Assembly: GCA_022600215.1 (NCBI GenBank)
Contig: JAHZKV010000012.1
Span: 1 to 43,040 of the forward strand
Direction of reading: 5' to 3'
DNA from: a bacterium
Lineage (GTDB): Bacteria > Chlamydiota > Chlamydiia > Chlamydiales > 2-12-FULL-49-11
DNA: 43,040 nt
Shown: positions 13,876-22,673 of the stretch, one piece after another
Layout: the number at the start of each line of letters is the position of its first letter
How positions within the stretch are numbered: the stretch's first letter is position 1
Notes under the pieces: generated by a model
What the model saw: only the letters and a program-made list of their open reading frames with translations
The model's database searches: none
What the model was told of the DNA's origin: nothing
Program-made: the position numbers and the translations under genes

Positions 13876-16437
13876 TTGAAAAAACAAGATCTCGATGTCC
13901 ATGCAAAAATGATGGCTCAGCAGGTAAAGCACTATATTATTTCGATGATGGGAAAGACTTTTCAAGAGGCAACCGATGGGGAGATATATCGTGCTCTTGC
14001 TTTTGTGTTAAGAGAACAAGTGATGGTGCACTGGGCAGCTGCTGCGCACACTTTTTCGATGGAGAAAGCACGTAAAGTGTATTATCTATCGCTGGAGTGG
14101 CTTCCTGGAAGAATCTCTTTGAACAACATCATTAACATCTCCAATATTGACTTGGTGCGGGAGGTGTTGAATCATTTAGGAAAAGATTTTCAGCAGATTT
14201 TGGTAACAGAGCCAGAGCCAGGTTTAGGTAATGGTGGCCTTGGACGTCTTGCTGCTTGCTTTTTAGATTCTTTAGCGACTCACCATTATCCTGTAATGGG
14301 GTATGGCCTTCGTTATCAATATGGTATTTTTGAGCAGAGTTTGTGGGCAGGGGTGCAAATTGAGCGAAGTGATCGTTGGTTGTTAAATGAGTATCCATGG
14401 GAGCTTCGTCGAGATAGCTGGGCAACAACTGTTGAATATCATGGATCTTTAATTGAGAAGAAGAATAAGCATGATGAGATGGTGCATAATCTTGCGAACC
14501 ATCAAGATGTGCGTACAGTTCCTTATGATATTCCAATCGTGGGATTTGGTGGAGATGATGATTATTCAGCGCTCACTCTTCGTTTGTGGACTACGAAGGA
14601 ATCGCCTGCGAACTTTTCTATTGAGAGCTTTAATGATGGCGATATTGCTGATGCTGTGATTAATACTTCTTTGACCGACGTACTCTATCCAAATGATAAG
14701 AATATGCTTGGATTTATTATGAGGATCAAGCAAGAGTTTTTGCTTGTTTCTGCTTCTTTGCAAGATATCATTCGTCAACATATGGATGTGTATCAAACCA
14801 TGGATAATTTCCGTGATAAGGTGCGTATCCAGATTAATGATACTCATCCAGCACTTATTATCGCAGAATTAATCCGGATTTTCACTAAAGATCATGAGCA
14901 CAAGTTTGGAGAGGCTTTAGAGATAGTACAAGAGGTGTGTAGTTACACCAATCATACTGTTTTGAGAGAGTCTTTGGAGGTGTGGGATCAGGAGCATATT
15001 AAGGAGATTTTACCTGCACAATTCCATATTATTGAACGTCTGAATCAGATGTTTTGTGATAAAGTTCGTAGCACCTATCCTAATGATGAAGAAAAAGTGC
15101 GCCGCATGTCTATTATTGAGGAAGGAAGAATTAAGATGGCCAATTTGGCAATCGTAGGATCACATAAAGTGAATGGCGTAGCTGCTCTGCATACGGAGAT
15201 TATTAAAGAAAAGCTCTTTGCAGATTTTACAGAGATGATGCCTGATAAATTTGTCAATGTGACTAACGGAGTAACGCAAAGAAGGTGGCTGTATAAATGC
15301 AATCCTGGCCTTTCAGCCTTGTTGATCGATTGTATTGGGATGGGGTGGATTACTGATTTGTCCCAACTAGAGAAGCTCAAGGAGCATATTGATAAAGAAG
15401 AAGTGTGGCAAAGATTTTTGCAGATCAAGAAGGATAATAAAGAGCGCCTCGTACGTACCCTTGAGTGTTTCATGCAAGAGAAGGGGCATACAGAAGAAGA
15501 GATAAAGAATGAGCTCTTTTTTGATAATGAGGCCTTGTTTGATGTGCAAATCAAGCGTATTCATGAATATAAACGGCAATTGATGAATTGTATGCATATC
15601 ATTGTGCTGTATAATCGCTTGAAAAATGATCCAAGCTCTGTGAAGATCAAGAGAAAGATTGTAATTGGTGGTAAGGCGGCGCCTGGATATGAGATGGCAA
15701 AAAATATCATCCGTTTGATCTATATTTTATCACGAAAAATTCATGGTAATGAACATATTCGAGAGAAGCTGAAAGTAGCCTATATTGAGAATTATAATGT
15801 TTCTAAGGCAGAGATTATTATCCCTGCAGCAGATTTATCGGAGCAGATTTCTACCGCTTCTATGGAGGCCTCAGGAACGGGTAATATGAAACTTTCAATG
15901 AATGGGGCACTTACCATTGGAACCGATGATGGAGCTAATGTGGAGATGCGTGAAGCGGTGGGCGATGAACACTGGCCATTCTTATTTGGATATTCCTCTG
16001 ATGAGGTGAATAAAATTTCGCAAGAGGGGACACATGATCCTGATAAAATCTTGCAAGAGCATGCAGAGGTTCGTGAAGCGATGGAGCGTCTTCGTGATGG
16101 CTCTTTGGTAGAGAATGAGGCGGAAGATAAAGTTCTTAAAGATATCTATGATTCCTTGATGGTTGGGGAGAATAGAGATAGATATTTAGTTCTTGGTGAC
16201 TTGCCAGGCTATATCGCAGCACAAGATAGGGTGGCAGATCTCTATCAAGATAAGGAGAAGTGGGCGAAGATGTGCCTTTGGAATATTGCCTCGATGGGAA
16301 CCTTTTCTTCTGATGTCTCGGTGAAGAATTATGCAGAGAAGATCTGGAATATTAAGCCATGCCCTATCAATAAGGAAGAGCTAAAACGTATTCGAACGGA
16401 GTTTGAAGAATCAGATCGCTGCTATGTTAGTGATTAG
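13876..16437 (+). CDS. glgP: glycogen/starch phosphorylase
   Basis: Releases glucose-1-phosphate from alpha-1,4-glucan; PLP-dependent GT35 family. N-terminal domain motifs are YYLSLEWLPGR, EPEPGLGNGGLGRLAACFLDS and the GYGLRYQYGIF block. The C-terminal domain has RIHEYKRQLMN and the PLP-lysine region EASGTGNMKLSMNGALTIGT followed by DDGANVEM. At 853 residues it is slightly longer than C. trachomatis GlgP. The start is TTG, supported by AGGAG seven bases upstream. It stands alone and converges on the solute-binding gene with one base between stops. It indicates storage polysaccharide use, as in other Chlamydiota. Confidence 0.97.
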   Translation: MKKQDLDVHAKMMAQQVKHYIISMMGKTFQEATDGEIYRALAFVLREQVMVHWAAAAHTFSMEKARKVYYLSLEWLPGRISLNNIINISNIDLVREVLNHLGKDFQQILVTEPEPGLGNGGLGRLAACFLDSLATHHYPVMGYGLRYQYGIFEQSLWAGVQIERSDRWLLNEYPWELRRDSWATTVEYHGSLIEKKNKHDEMVHNLANHQDVRTVPYDIPIVGFGGDDDYSALTLRLWTTKESPANFSIESFNDGDIADAVINTSLTDVLYPNDKNMLGFIMRIKQEFLLVSASLQDIIRQHMDVYQTMDNFRDKVRIQINDTHPALIIAELIRIFTKDHEHKFGEALEIVQEVCSYTNHTVLRESLEVWDQEHIKEILPAQFHIIERLNQMFCDKVRSTYPNDEEKVRRMSIIEEGRIKMANLAIVGSHKVNGVAALHTEIIKEKLFADFTEMMPDKFVNVTNGVTQRRWLYKCNPGLSALLIDCIGMGWITDLSQLEKLKEHIDKEEVWQRFLQIKKDNKERLVRTLECFMQEKGHTEEEIKNELFFDNEALFDVQIKRIHEYKRQLMNCMHIIVLYNRLKNDPSSVKIKRKIVIGGKAAPGYEMAKNIIRLIYILSRKIHGNEHIREKLKVAYIENYNVSKAEIIIPAADLSEQISTASMEASGTGNMKLSMNGALTIGTDDGANVEMREAVGDEHWPFLFGYSSDEVNKISQEGTHDPDKILQEHAEVREAMERLRDGSLVENEAEDKVLKDIYDSLMVGENRDRYLVLGDLPGYIAAQDRVADLYQDKEKWAKMCLWNIASMGTFSSDVSVKNYAEKIWNIKPCPINKEELKRIRTEFEESDRCYVSD

Positions 16438-16438
16438 A

Positions 16439-17182
16439 TTATAAAGTGAGGTTCCATTTCTTTAGAAGAGCGTCATAGCTCCCGTCATCTTTCATGGCCG
16501 CTAGGCGCTTATTGAAAGTTCTAAGTACCGCCATATTCTTTCCCTTGAGGGAGAGGAGACGAAGGCCTCTATCGGTATATCTTTCTTTGCTGACTTTTAA
16601 GAGACGCTGATACTCTACTCCAAAATTGGAGGAGAGCTCCAGGTATGGTATCATGGCTCCATCAGCCCTCCCAGAAACTAGATTTTCGAGTGTCTGAGGG
16701 ATAGAGGTATAGAAGTTTAGCTGGAGGTCTTTGAAAGGGGCGAAATAAGGGATGAGCTCTGATCTTGTGGGAAGGGAGATGATCTTCCCCTCAAAATCAG
16801 AAAAGCTGGTCACTTGCATGGTTCGCCTGGTGATGAATACATCGCCAAGGGATAGGAACATGCTGGAGAAGGAGAACTCTTTTTTGGCAAGGTAGAGCAT
16901 CTCTTTGGAAGAGACGATGAGCGCAGTATTTTTTGTTTCAAGATTTTGCTCCATGTTGTCAAAACTGAGCGGTATGTAAATGATCTGATAGCGGGTTGGT
17001 TTGAAAATTACTTCAAGGAGCTCGTTAGTGAAAGCATTTACCGCAGCACTTTTGTGGCCAACAGGAGCTTCGATAAAATCGGCATCTATCCCAATCCTTA
17101 CCTGCTTGCTTGGCAATGTTATCTGCGAACAACTGGATAATAGTAGTAGTGATATTATTAAAACCTGTCTCATACCTCGCAC
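16439..17182 (-). CDS. solute-binding lipoprotein, family 3 (amino-acid type)
   Basis: Extracytoplasmic substrate-binding protein of the ABC-type family 3 fold. The N terminus is a lipoprotein signal with lipobox LSSC. Then comes VRIGIDADFIEAP (first strand of lobe 1), MEQNLETKNTALIVSS (loop before the hinge), FSDFEGKIISLPTRSEL (lobe 2 entry) and GRADGAMIPYLE (return to lobe 1), ending in a helix DDGSYDALLKKWNL that is very typical of the family. It starts at a GTG (17180-17182) or an ATG 9 bases later; neither has a clean ribosome site. Chlamydial ArtJ (arginine-binding) belongs to this family, but ligand identity cannot be read here. No permease or ATPase gene is adjacent. Confidence 0.85.
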   Translation of the reverse strand: MRGMRQVLIISLLLLSSCSQITLPSKQVRIGIDADFIEAPVGHKSAAVNAFTNELLEVIFKPTRYQIIYIPLSFDNMEQNLETKNTALIVSSKEMLYLAKKEFSFSSMFLSLGDVFITRRTMQVTSFSDFEGKIISLPTRSELIPYFAPFKDLQLNFYTSIPQTLENLVSGRADGAMIPYLELSSNFGVEYQRLLKVSKERYTDRGLRLLSLKGKNMAVLRTFNKRLAAMKDDGSYDALLKKWNLTL

Positions 17183-17184
17183 TT

Positions 17185-17280
17185 ACCATTTTTCTATTTT
17201 TTATGCATGGCATAAAAAATCAGCGAGGGGTTTGTTAAGGGCGCGGCCCTTAACTGGGGTCATAGGGGCAAAGCCCCTAT
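17185..17280 (+). repeat. dispersed palindromic repeat, copy A
   Basis: Three palindromes in a row: TTTTTTATG / CATAAAAAA (17197-17219), GTTAAGGGC / GCCCTTAAC (17234-17254), and ATAGGGGC / GCCCCTAT (17262-17280). The last overlaps the stop codon of the phosphate transporter gene. The first two, with the spacer AATCAGCGAGGGGTTTG between them, have a clear second copy inverted at 40487-40551. It is a non-coding repeat of the REP/MITE kind and may double as a transcription terminator between the two minus-strand genes. Confidence 0.7.
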
Positions 17281-18704
17281 AATAGAAACCACGAAAAAAT
17301 ACTGTAAATGATGACAGTAAAAATAGCGGCGGAAGGGAGGGTGATGACCCAGGAGAGGAAGATATCGCGTATGAGGTTGAAGTTGAGGGCGGAGAGACCT
17401 TTTGCTAGCCCTACTCCTAAAACGGCGCCGACGATGGCATGGGTGGTGGATATGGGCATACCGAACTTGGAGGCAACGAGGATGGTGGAGGCGGCAGCAA
17501 ATTCTGCAGCAAAACCGCGCGTGGGGGTGAGCTGGGTGATTTTATTTCCAATGGTCTCGATAACTTTGTATCCGTAGGTGGCAAGGCCGATGATGATGCC
17601 AAAGCCCCCGAAGAGGAGGAGTGGGATGGAGATGGTGGTAGAGGTGAGGAGGGCACCGGGATTTTTGATGACGGAAATAATCCCTGATACGGGACCTATG
17701 GCGTTTGCTACATCGTTAGAGCCATGTGCAAAGGCTACAAAGCAGGCAGTGAGAATTTGTAGCATGGCAAAGATCTCTTCGGCACCTTTGTAGTCGGTTG
17801 CAAGCTCTGTTTGGAAGGGAGCTTTATCTTGAGCTTGCTCGATGAGCCCTTCTGTTTCGGTGATCATGGTATTCATATGCTCTTTGGCATCTTTATCACG
17901 AGTGGAGAGGCGCGCGCGGATAAGGTGCTTTTGTACCTTTAGGAGGGAGTATAAACGCCTGTCATGCTTTGCAGCGATTACATAGCTCATCTTGGCATTT
18001 TTTGTTTGGATGTTGCAGACGATACCGATGATGACTGCTCCAATAAAACTTACGATGATGGAGAGGATTAAGGTGACGTAGAAAGGCATCTCAAGATGGA
18101 GGCTTTCAATCCCGCCATGGAAGGTAGACATGCAAAAGGTCATGAGGACGATAAAGACAAAGAGTGGAGCAAGACGCTTGGTGGAGAGGAGGGGATTGAA
18201 AGAGAAAAGGATTTTTCGTTGGATGAAGGAGAAGAAGAGGAAGGCAAATACTCCTGCAAGTGTTGGAGAGATAACCCAGCTGAGGGCAATCTTCCCTACC
18301 TCTGACCACTGTACGGCGCTGAACCCTCCGATGAGTATTCCAAATCCCATGACACTACCAACTATAGCGTGAGTGGTGGATACTGGCCAGCGGAAGAAGG
18401 TAGCAATTTGTAACCAGATGGCGGTGGCAAGGAGGGAGGAGAGCATCCCGATGATGAACACATTTGGAATTTGGGAGAAGAGGTGGGGATCAATTATTCC
18501 CTTTTGTATGGTCTCTGAAACGTTGGAGCCGAGAATAAATGCGCCGGAAAATTCTAATACTGCTGCGATGATGATGGCGCGCCTTAAGGTGATAGCACCT
18601 GAGCCTACAGATGTTCCTACGGCATTTGCTACATCGTTTGCTCCTATGTTCCATAACATATAAAAGCCGATGATAAGCGCTAGTGCGATGAAAAATATTT
18701 CCAT
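17277..18704 (-). CDS. pit: inorganic phosphate transporter, PiT family
   Basis: Secondary phosphate permease. Both PiT signature motifs are present: NIGANDVANAVGTSVGSGA near residue 20 and FAHGSNDVANAIGPVSGI near residue 320. These mark the duplicated halves, each with several membrane helices, linked by a charged cytosolic loop (about 225-290). Two HAIVG repeats (VSTTHAIVGSVMG, ISTTHAIVGAVLG) confirm the family. At 475 residues the length is normal. It follows the DUF47 gene by 4 bases; Chlamydia has the same pairing (CT691/CT692). The stop lies inside a palindrome of repeat copy A. Confidence 0.95.
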   Translation of the reverse strand: MEIFFIALALIIGFYMLWNIGANDVANAVGTSVGSGAITLRRAIIIAAVLEFSGAFILGSNVSETIQKGIIDPHLFSQIPNVFIIGMLSSLLATAIWLQIATFFRWPVSTTHAIVGSVMGFGILIGGFSAVQWSEVGKIALSWVISPTLAGVFAFLFFSFIQRKILFSFNPLLSTKRLAPLFVFIVLMTFCMSTFHGGIESLHLEMPFYVTLILSIIVSFIGAVIIGIVCNIQTKNAKMSYVIAAKHDRRLYSLLKVQKHLIRARLSTRDKDAKEHMNTMITETEGLIEQAQDKAPFQTELATDYKGAEEIFAMLQILTACFVAFAHGSNDVANAIGPVSGIISVIKNPGALLTSTTISIPLLLFGGFGIIIGLATYGYKVIETIGNKITQLTPTRGFAAEFAAASTILVASKFGMPISTTHAIVGAVLGVGLAKGLSALNFNLIRDIFLSWVITLPSAAIFTVIIYSIFSWFLL

Positions 18705-18708
18705 AAAA

Positions 18709-19383
18709 CTACTTGGTTTTGAGTAACATTCCTATTCTTAGTGCCTCTTTTTCTGCACAGTGAGAGATTCTGCCAATCTCTTCGATAAAATTCAACCAGA
18801 GGATAAAGTCGCTAAAGGATAAGGTATCGGCAAGGCTAAAGAGAGTCTTTTTCACTTCTTTTTTAATGAGGTCTGTCTCGTGCTCTTTGAGGGTGATATC
18901 ATGAATTTTTGTTTTTATTTTTACAGCGACTGGTCCTCCAAATGAGGCTTCGATCAACGTATCGAGGTGGAAGACAATTTCTTTTAGTATCCAGGTAGCG
19001 TCAAGATTGGAGTCGATGTATTCGTGGAGTTTTTCTTCTAGAGCTGGAAGGGGGGGAAGCTTTTTGAGGATGAGGAGGTCTGCGATATCTTCTGCTGTGT
19101 CGGCAAGATCATCTTGAAGGTTTAGGATTTCTAGAAAGTTGATGCGGTCTATGGAGAAGAGAAAGCTTTTTGGAAGGGAGGAGCGGATATCGTTTTTGAT
19201 GAGGTCAGCGTCATGCTCTAGCTCAGATATTCCTTTAGCAATTTGCTCAATTTTTTTTAGGTCTGCTTCGACGAAAATACTGCATAGCTCTTTGAGCTTG
19301 GCAAGACATGCGCAAACTTTTTCCATATGGAGCTGTAAATGCGATAGCGGTGTTCTTGGAAATAGGGAAGAAAATAAATTCAT
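18709..19383 (-). CDS. DUF47/PhoU-like partner of the phosphate transporter
   Basis: Cytosolic all-helical protein of the DUF47 (YkaA/PhoU-like) family, 224 residues. Typical pieces are the EHDADLIKNDIRSSLP segment (about residues 53-68) with metal-binding-type acidic/His residues, DDLADTAEDIADLL, and the second-half repeat LKEHETDLIKKEVKKTLFSL. Members are usually encoded next to PiT permeases and thought to regulate them. Here the transporter gene starts 4 bases after this stop. It follows the pseudouridine synthase gene closely (2 bases). Confidence 0.92.
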   Translation of the reverse strand: MNLFSSLFPRTPLSHLQLHMEKVCACLAKLKELCSIFVEADLKKIEQIAKGISELEHDADLIKNDIRSSLPKSFLFSIDRINFLEILNLQDDLADTAEDIADLLILKKLPPLPALEEKLHEYIDSNLDATWILKEIVFHLDTLIEASFGGPVAVKIKTKIHDITLKEHETDLIKKEVKKTLFSLADTLSFSDFILWLNFIEEIGRISHCAEKEALRIGMLLKTK

Positions 19384-19385
19384 GG

Positions 19386-20129
19386 TTAGATTTTAGAGCG
19401 ACGATCTTTTTTATAGCTAGACTTTTTTTCAAATACGAGGAGTTTCTCTCTCTCTGAAAGGACTCGGTGTGTTCCTTTTGGAAGATTTCCAAGTGACAGA
19501 CCTCCAAGACGAACTCTTTTTAGTCCACTTAAGGATAGACCTGAGCGAGCAACAAGTAATCGCACCTCGTGCTTTTTTCCTTCCATCACCGTGATGGCAA
19601 TCTCTTTATATTTTTTCTTTCGGACACCAACTGGTACTACCTTTTTCCCTTCGATGTAGGTCCCTTTTCGAATCTTTTCAAGATGGGCAGGTGTTACCTC
19701 TTCTTTGGTTTTGGCGATATACTCTCTTTCAATTCCTGTGGAAGGGTGCATTACTCTATTGGCATAATCTCCTTCGGAGGTAACAAGGAGTAGCCCTTCG
19801 GTAGATTTATCAAGGCGACCTATGGTGTATAGGCGCGCTTTACGATCTCTTACTAGGTCAATAGCGAGTCGATCATCGCCATGGCGCTTGCTACTGCAGA
19901 TGTAACCAGAAGGTTTATTTAAAATATAGGTTACCATTTTTTGAGGACGCTTGGAGATGGGTTTACCATCTACCGTGATAAAGTCTTTTTTTGGATCAGC
20001 AGTAGTTCCGAGGGTAGTGCATATTTGACCGTTGAGGGAAACTCTTCCTTCTTCAATGAGTTTATCGGAGTTTCTTCTGCTGGCGATGCCAGAAAGTGCA
20101 AGAATTTTATTGAGGCGAACCTTTTCCAT
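19386..20129 (-). CDS. rluB: pseudouridine synthase, RluB/RsuA family
   Basis: Modifies uridine in rRNA. The N-terminal S4 RNA-binding domain is at residues 1-60 (VRLNKILALSGIASRRNSDK, EGRVSLNGQ). The catalytic domain has LNKPSGYICSS and the active-site GRLDKSTEGLLLVTSEGDYA (Asp is the catalytic residue). The C-terminal part contains EGKKHEVRLL, the family's HxVR-type element. At 247 residues it is typical. Its equivalent in C. trachomatis is CT723 (yjbC), next to pgm there as here, but divergent from gpmA in this window. I cannot separate RluB from RluE/RsuA specificity by eye. Confidence 0.93.
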   Translation of the reverse strand: MEKVRLNKILALSGIASRRNSDKLIEEGRVSLNGQICTTLGTTADPKKDFITVDGKPISKRPQKMVTYILNKPSGYICSSKRHGDDRLAIDLVRDRKARLYTIGRLDKSTEGLLLVTSEGDYANRVMHPSTGIEREYIAKTKEEVTPAHLEKIRKGTYIEGKKVVPVGVRKKKYKEIAITVMEGKKHEVRLLVARSGLSLSGLKRVRLGGLSLGNLPKGTHRVLSEREKLLVFEKKSSYKKDRRSKI

Positions 20130-20300
20130 AGAGATCTTAATTATTAAGTTAGTGCTACCAGTCTATCATATCGTCACTTTTTATACACGGTTATTTTAGT
20201 AGGTTAAAATATCTTTTTTATAGATTCTTGAGGTGATCTCTTCTTTCCCAATTCCTCCTTTTGTGTTACTATTAAGGAGTGTAAATTGGTTAGGTAGATC

Positions 20301-20960
20301 ATGGGAAAATTAGTATTGCTTCGACATGGAAATTCTGTGTGGAATAAAAAAAATATCTTTACAGGTTGGGTGGATGTATCCCTTTCTCACCAGGGGGTGG
20401 AAGAGGCGATTGCTGCAGGGAAGAAGATGGCAGGGCTGACCTTTGATGCTATTTTCACTTCTAATCTATCTAGAGCTCAAATGACAATGCAGTTAGCGAT
20501 GTTAGAAAATGGTGCTGGTAAAACTATTTATTTACATCATGAGGATGCAAGGTATAGCAAGGGCATAGAAAACGATGATACTCTTGTGGCGTATGTTTCT
20601 AAGAGCTTGAATGAAAGGTATTATGGTGATTTACAGGGTGAAGAGAAGAATGCTTTTAAGGCGAAGGTGGGCGAAGAGCTTTTCAGGAAATATCGTAGGA
20701 GTTTTGATACCCCGCCTCCATCTGGAGAGAGCCTTGCAATGACAATTGAGAGAACACTGCCTTATTTTGAGGAACATATTTTGCCTTTGGTGCAAGAAGG
20801 TAAGACGGTCTTGGTGGTGGCTCATGGCAACTCTTTGCGCGGTATTGTGAAAGAGGTAATGAACGTTTCTGATAGTGACATTGTTGGTTATGAGATTGCT
20901 ACTGGTGAGCCTTTAGTCTTTGATTTTGTGGATGGATCTTTTGTCCAGGGTGGATTATGA
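20301..20960 (+). CDS. gpmA: 2,3-bisphosphoglycerate-dependent phosphoglycerate mutase
   Basis: Glycolytic interconversion of 3- and 2-phosphoglycerate. Catalytic His is in LLRHGNSVWN (usual form RHGxS), followed by NIFTGWVDVSLS. The acid residue is in LNERYYGDLQG and the second His in VVAHGNSLRGI. At 219 residues it is of chlamydial length. It opens the gpmA-nifS-like-nifU-like operon: its stop overlaps the next start by 4 bases. Matches CT722 in C. trachomatis by position. Confidence 0.96.
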   Translation: MGKLVLLRHGNSVWNKKNIFTGWVDVSLSHQGVEEAIAAGKKMAGLTFDAIFTSNLSRAQMTMQLAMLENGAGKTIYLHHEDARYSKGIENDDTLVAYVSKSLNERYYGDLQGEEKNAFKAKVGEELFRKYRRSFDTPPPSGESLAMTIERTLPYFEEHILPLVQEGKTVLVVAHGNSLRGIVKEVMNVSDSDIVGYEIATGEPLVFDFVDGSFVQGGL

Positions 20961-21934
20961 GAAGCATGGTAGAAAGATTAGCGATGGTGAAGAGGTTGAA
21001 AAAGGGTAAGGAATCTTTGGTGGATTTGGTGGGCGCAGCAGCAGATAGCGAAGTATATTTTCTATCTTCTTTCTCTGAGGCGTTATTGAAGACGTTATAT
21101 GAAGTTTTGATGCCTATTGCGCAACGAACAGGAAAAAATGAGATCTTGGTCCCGATGGTGGAGTGTAAAGAGACCTTGCAGGTGCTGGAAGCTGCGGGGA
21201 GGCTTGGACTTTCTGTAAAGCAGGTGGCTGTGGACAGGGTAGGAGTGGTGACTGCGGAGGCGCTTGCTGCTGCTATTTCTAAAAGATCATTGGCCTATTT
21301 TTCTTCCTGGGTAAACGTGGTAAGCGGCGCTGTTCATCCTATTGGGGAGCTGTGCGCTCTTTGTAAAGAGAGGGAGCTTTTTTCTTTTGTGGATGCGAGC
21401 GACGTTGCGGGAAAGATGTATTTCCGCCTGCAAAATATCGATGTAGATGTTTGCTCTGTCGCGATGGAAGAAGGGGTTGCTGTATATGCTAAAGAGCCTC
21501 TTAAAGGCTCATCCTGGGGAGAGGATTTTTCTTTGGAGGCATATTTTACATTTACTTCTTCGGCAGAGAATTTGCTATCTCAGATGGATGGTATGGCGAT
21601 GCAACTTTCGCAGAAGAAGGTCTTGATAGAAGAGAAATATGGGGAGAAAGTGATCTTTTTTAATCGCGGTGGAAGGTACTTGTTTGATAGATGGTGCTTT
21701 GCTATCCCTGGTGTTTTATCAGAAAATTTAGCTTATCACTTGTTGGTGAATGGGATAGAGGTGGAGTATCTAGATGTTGCTTCTGCTCTAACAAGTCAAG
21801 GGGTGGAGAAGGAAAAGGCTGTTTGTGCGGTGACGATGAGAAATATTTCGGAAGAGAGTAGAGAAGAGATGCTGGAAAAATGGGAGAAAATTTTGAAGGT
21901 GCAAGAAAAGATATCGGAGTATAGCTATGTATAA
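20957..21934 (+). CDS. degenerate NifS-like (class V aminotransferase fold) protein
   Basis: Position and fold correspond to the nifS-like gene of Chlamydia (CT721), but the protein is short (325 residues against about 380). In the recognisable core (SVKQVAVDRVGVVTAEALAA, SWVNVVSGAVHPIGELCALC, LFSFVDASDVAGKMYF) the Asp that contacts the PLP ring is kept. The PLP-lysine motif (usually SxHK) is replaced by SVAMEEGVAVY, the His of the TEHHA motif by ECKETL, and the NNETG asparagines by NVVSG. The N-terminal YLDNNATT motif is also missing. Cysteine desulfurase activity is therefore unlikely. It overlaps gpmA by 4 bases and the next gene by 8. Confidence 0.78.
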   Translation: MRSMVERLAMVKRLKKGKESLVDLVGAAADSEVYFLSSFSEALLKTLYEVLMPIAQRTGKNEILVPMVECKETLQVLEAAGRLGLSVKQVAVDRVGVVTAEALAAAISKRSLAYFSSWVNVVSGAVHPIGELCALCKERELFSFVDASDVAGKMYFRLQNIDVDVCSVAMEEGVAVYAKEPLKGSSWGEDFSLEAYFTFTSSAENLLSQMDGMAMQLSQKKVLIEEKYGEKVIFFNRGGRYLFDRWCFAIPGVLSENLAYHLLVNGIEVEYLDVASALTSQGVEKEKAVCAVTMRNISEESREEMLEKWEKILKVQEKISEYSYV

Positions 21935-22673
21935 GAAATACGCGCACCATCTTTTTTGGGACTTGTATAGCCGGACGATGCGTAAGAAGATAGAAACTCC
22001 TTTTTATGCAAAAAAATGTGTTGGCGAGGAGTTTTTTGGAGATAAGCTTGGGATTAGTTATAAGATTGATCTATCGCTAGATGAAGAGGCGGGAACCTTT
22101 ACAAAGTATGCTTATTCTGTCTCTGGCCCAACGTTTATGGTTGCTATACTGGAAGCACTTGGAGATTTAGTAGCTGGTAAGAAAGTGGCTGAGGTGGCAC
22201 ATCTTCGGGGTAGTGATATTTTTGATCAGTTGAATGTCTATGAGGTGGCGCCGCTATATAATGATAGTGATATGGAAGAATATAGCCGCTTCTTATCTTC
22301 TTTTGTGAATCATGTGATTGATTCATTTGGTTTTTTGGTGGAGAAATACGCTCCACATACCTTTACTACTCCTGAAGCGCTGAAGAACTTCGAAGTTGAG
22401 GGGGAGGGCATAGAAAATTTCTATGAACTTTCTAAAGAGGAGCAAATTGCTTTGGTGGAGAGGGTGATGGCAAAAGATATCCGCCCGTACGTAGAATTAG
22501 ATGATGGGGGAGTGAATGTCAAAGATATCACTAAAAATGGGATTGTGCTGATTGAATACGAAGGCAATTGCACCTCTTGCCACGCTGCAGGCTCGACAAC
22601 CCTTTCTGCTATTACCTCTATCTTAAAAGCAAAGGTACACAAGACGGTAGAAGTCCTTCCTGTGGTAAATTAA
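21927..22673 (+). CDS. NifU-like iron-sulfur protein
   Basis: Two parts. Residues 1-110 resemble the IscU/NifU-N fold (YSVSGPTFMVAILEALGDLV), but the first scaffold cysteine region reads VGEEFFGDKLG, without cysteine. Residues 165-248 are a NifU C-terminal domain with VELDDGGVNVKDITKNGIVL and the CxxC motif in GNCTSCHAAGSTTL, the usual Fe-S binding element. Same place as CT720 in C. trachomatis. It starts inside the NifS-like gene (8-base overlap), so the two are coupled. Likely an Fe-S carrier rather than a scaffold of the IscU type. Stop codons with the convergent gene overlap by 4 bases. Confidence 0.85.
   Translation: MYKKYAHHLFWDLYSRTMRKKIETPFYAKKCVGEEFFGDKLGISYKIDLSLDEEAGTFTKYAYSVSGPTFMVAILEALGDLVAGKKVAEVAHLRGSDIFDQLNVYEVAPLYNDSDMEEYSRFLSSFVNHVIDSFGFLVEKYAPHTFTTPEALKNFEVEGEGIENFYELSKEEQIALVERVMAKDIRPYVELDDGGVNVKDITKNGIVLIEYEGNCTSCHAAGSTTLSAITSILKAKVHKTVEVLPVVN

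Noticed and set aside
14132..14536. 134-codon minus-strand frame inside glgP
   Set aside because: Shadow of glgP; no start signal and no recognisable protein character.
17417..17687. Gly/Asp-rich and Ser/Pro-rich open frames over the phosphate transporter
   Set aside because: Composition is that of out-of-frame readings of the transporter gene, which is certain in its own frame.
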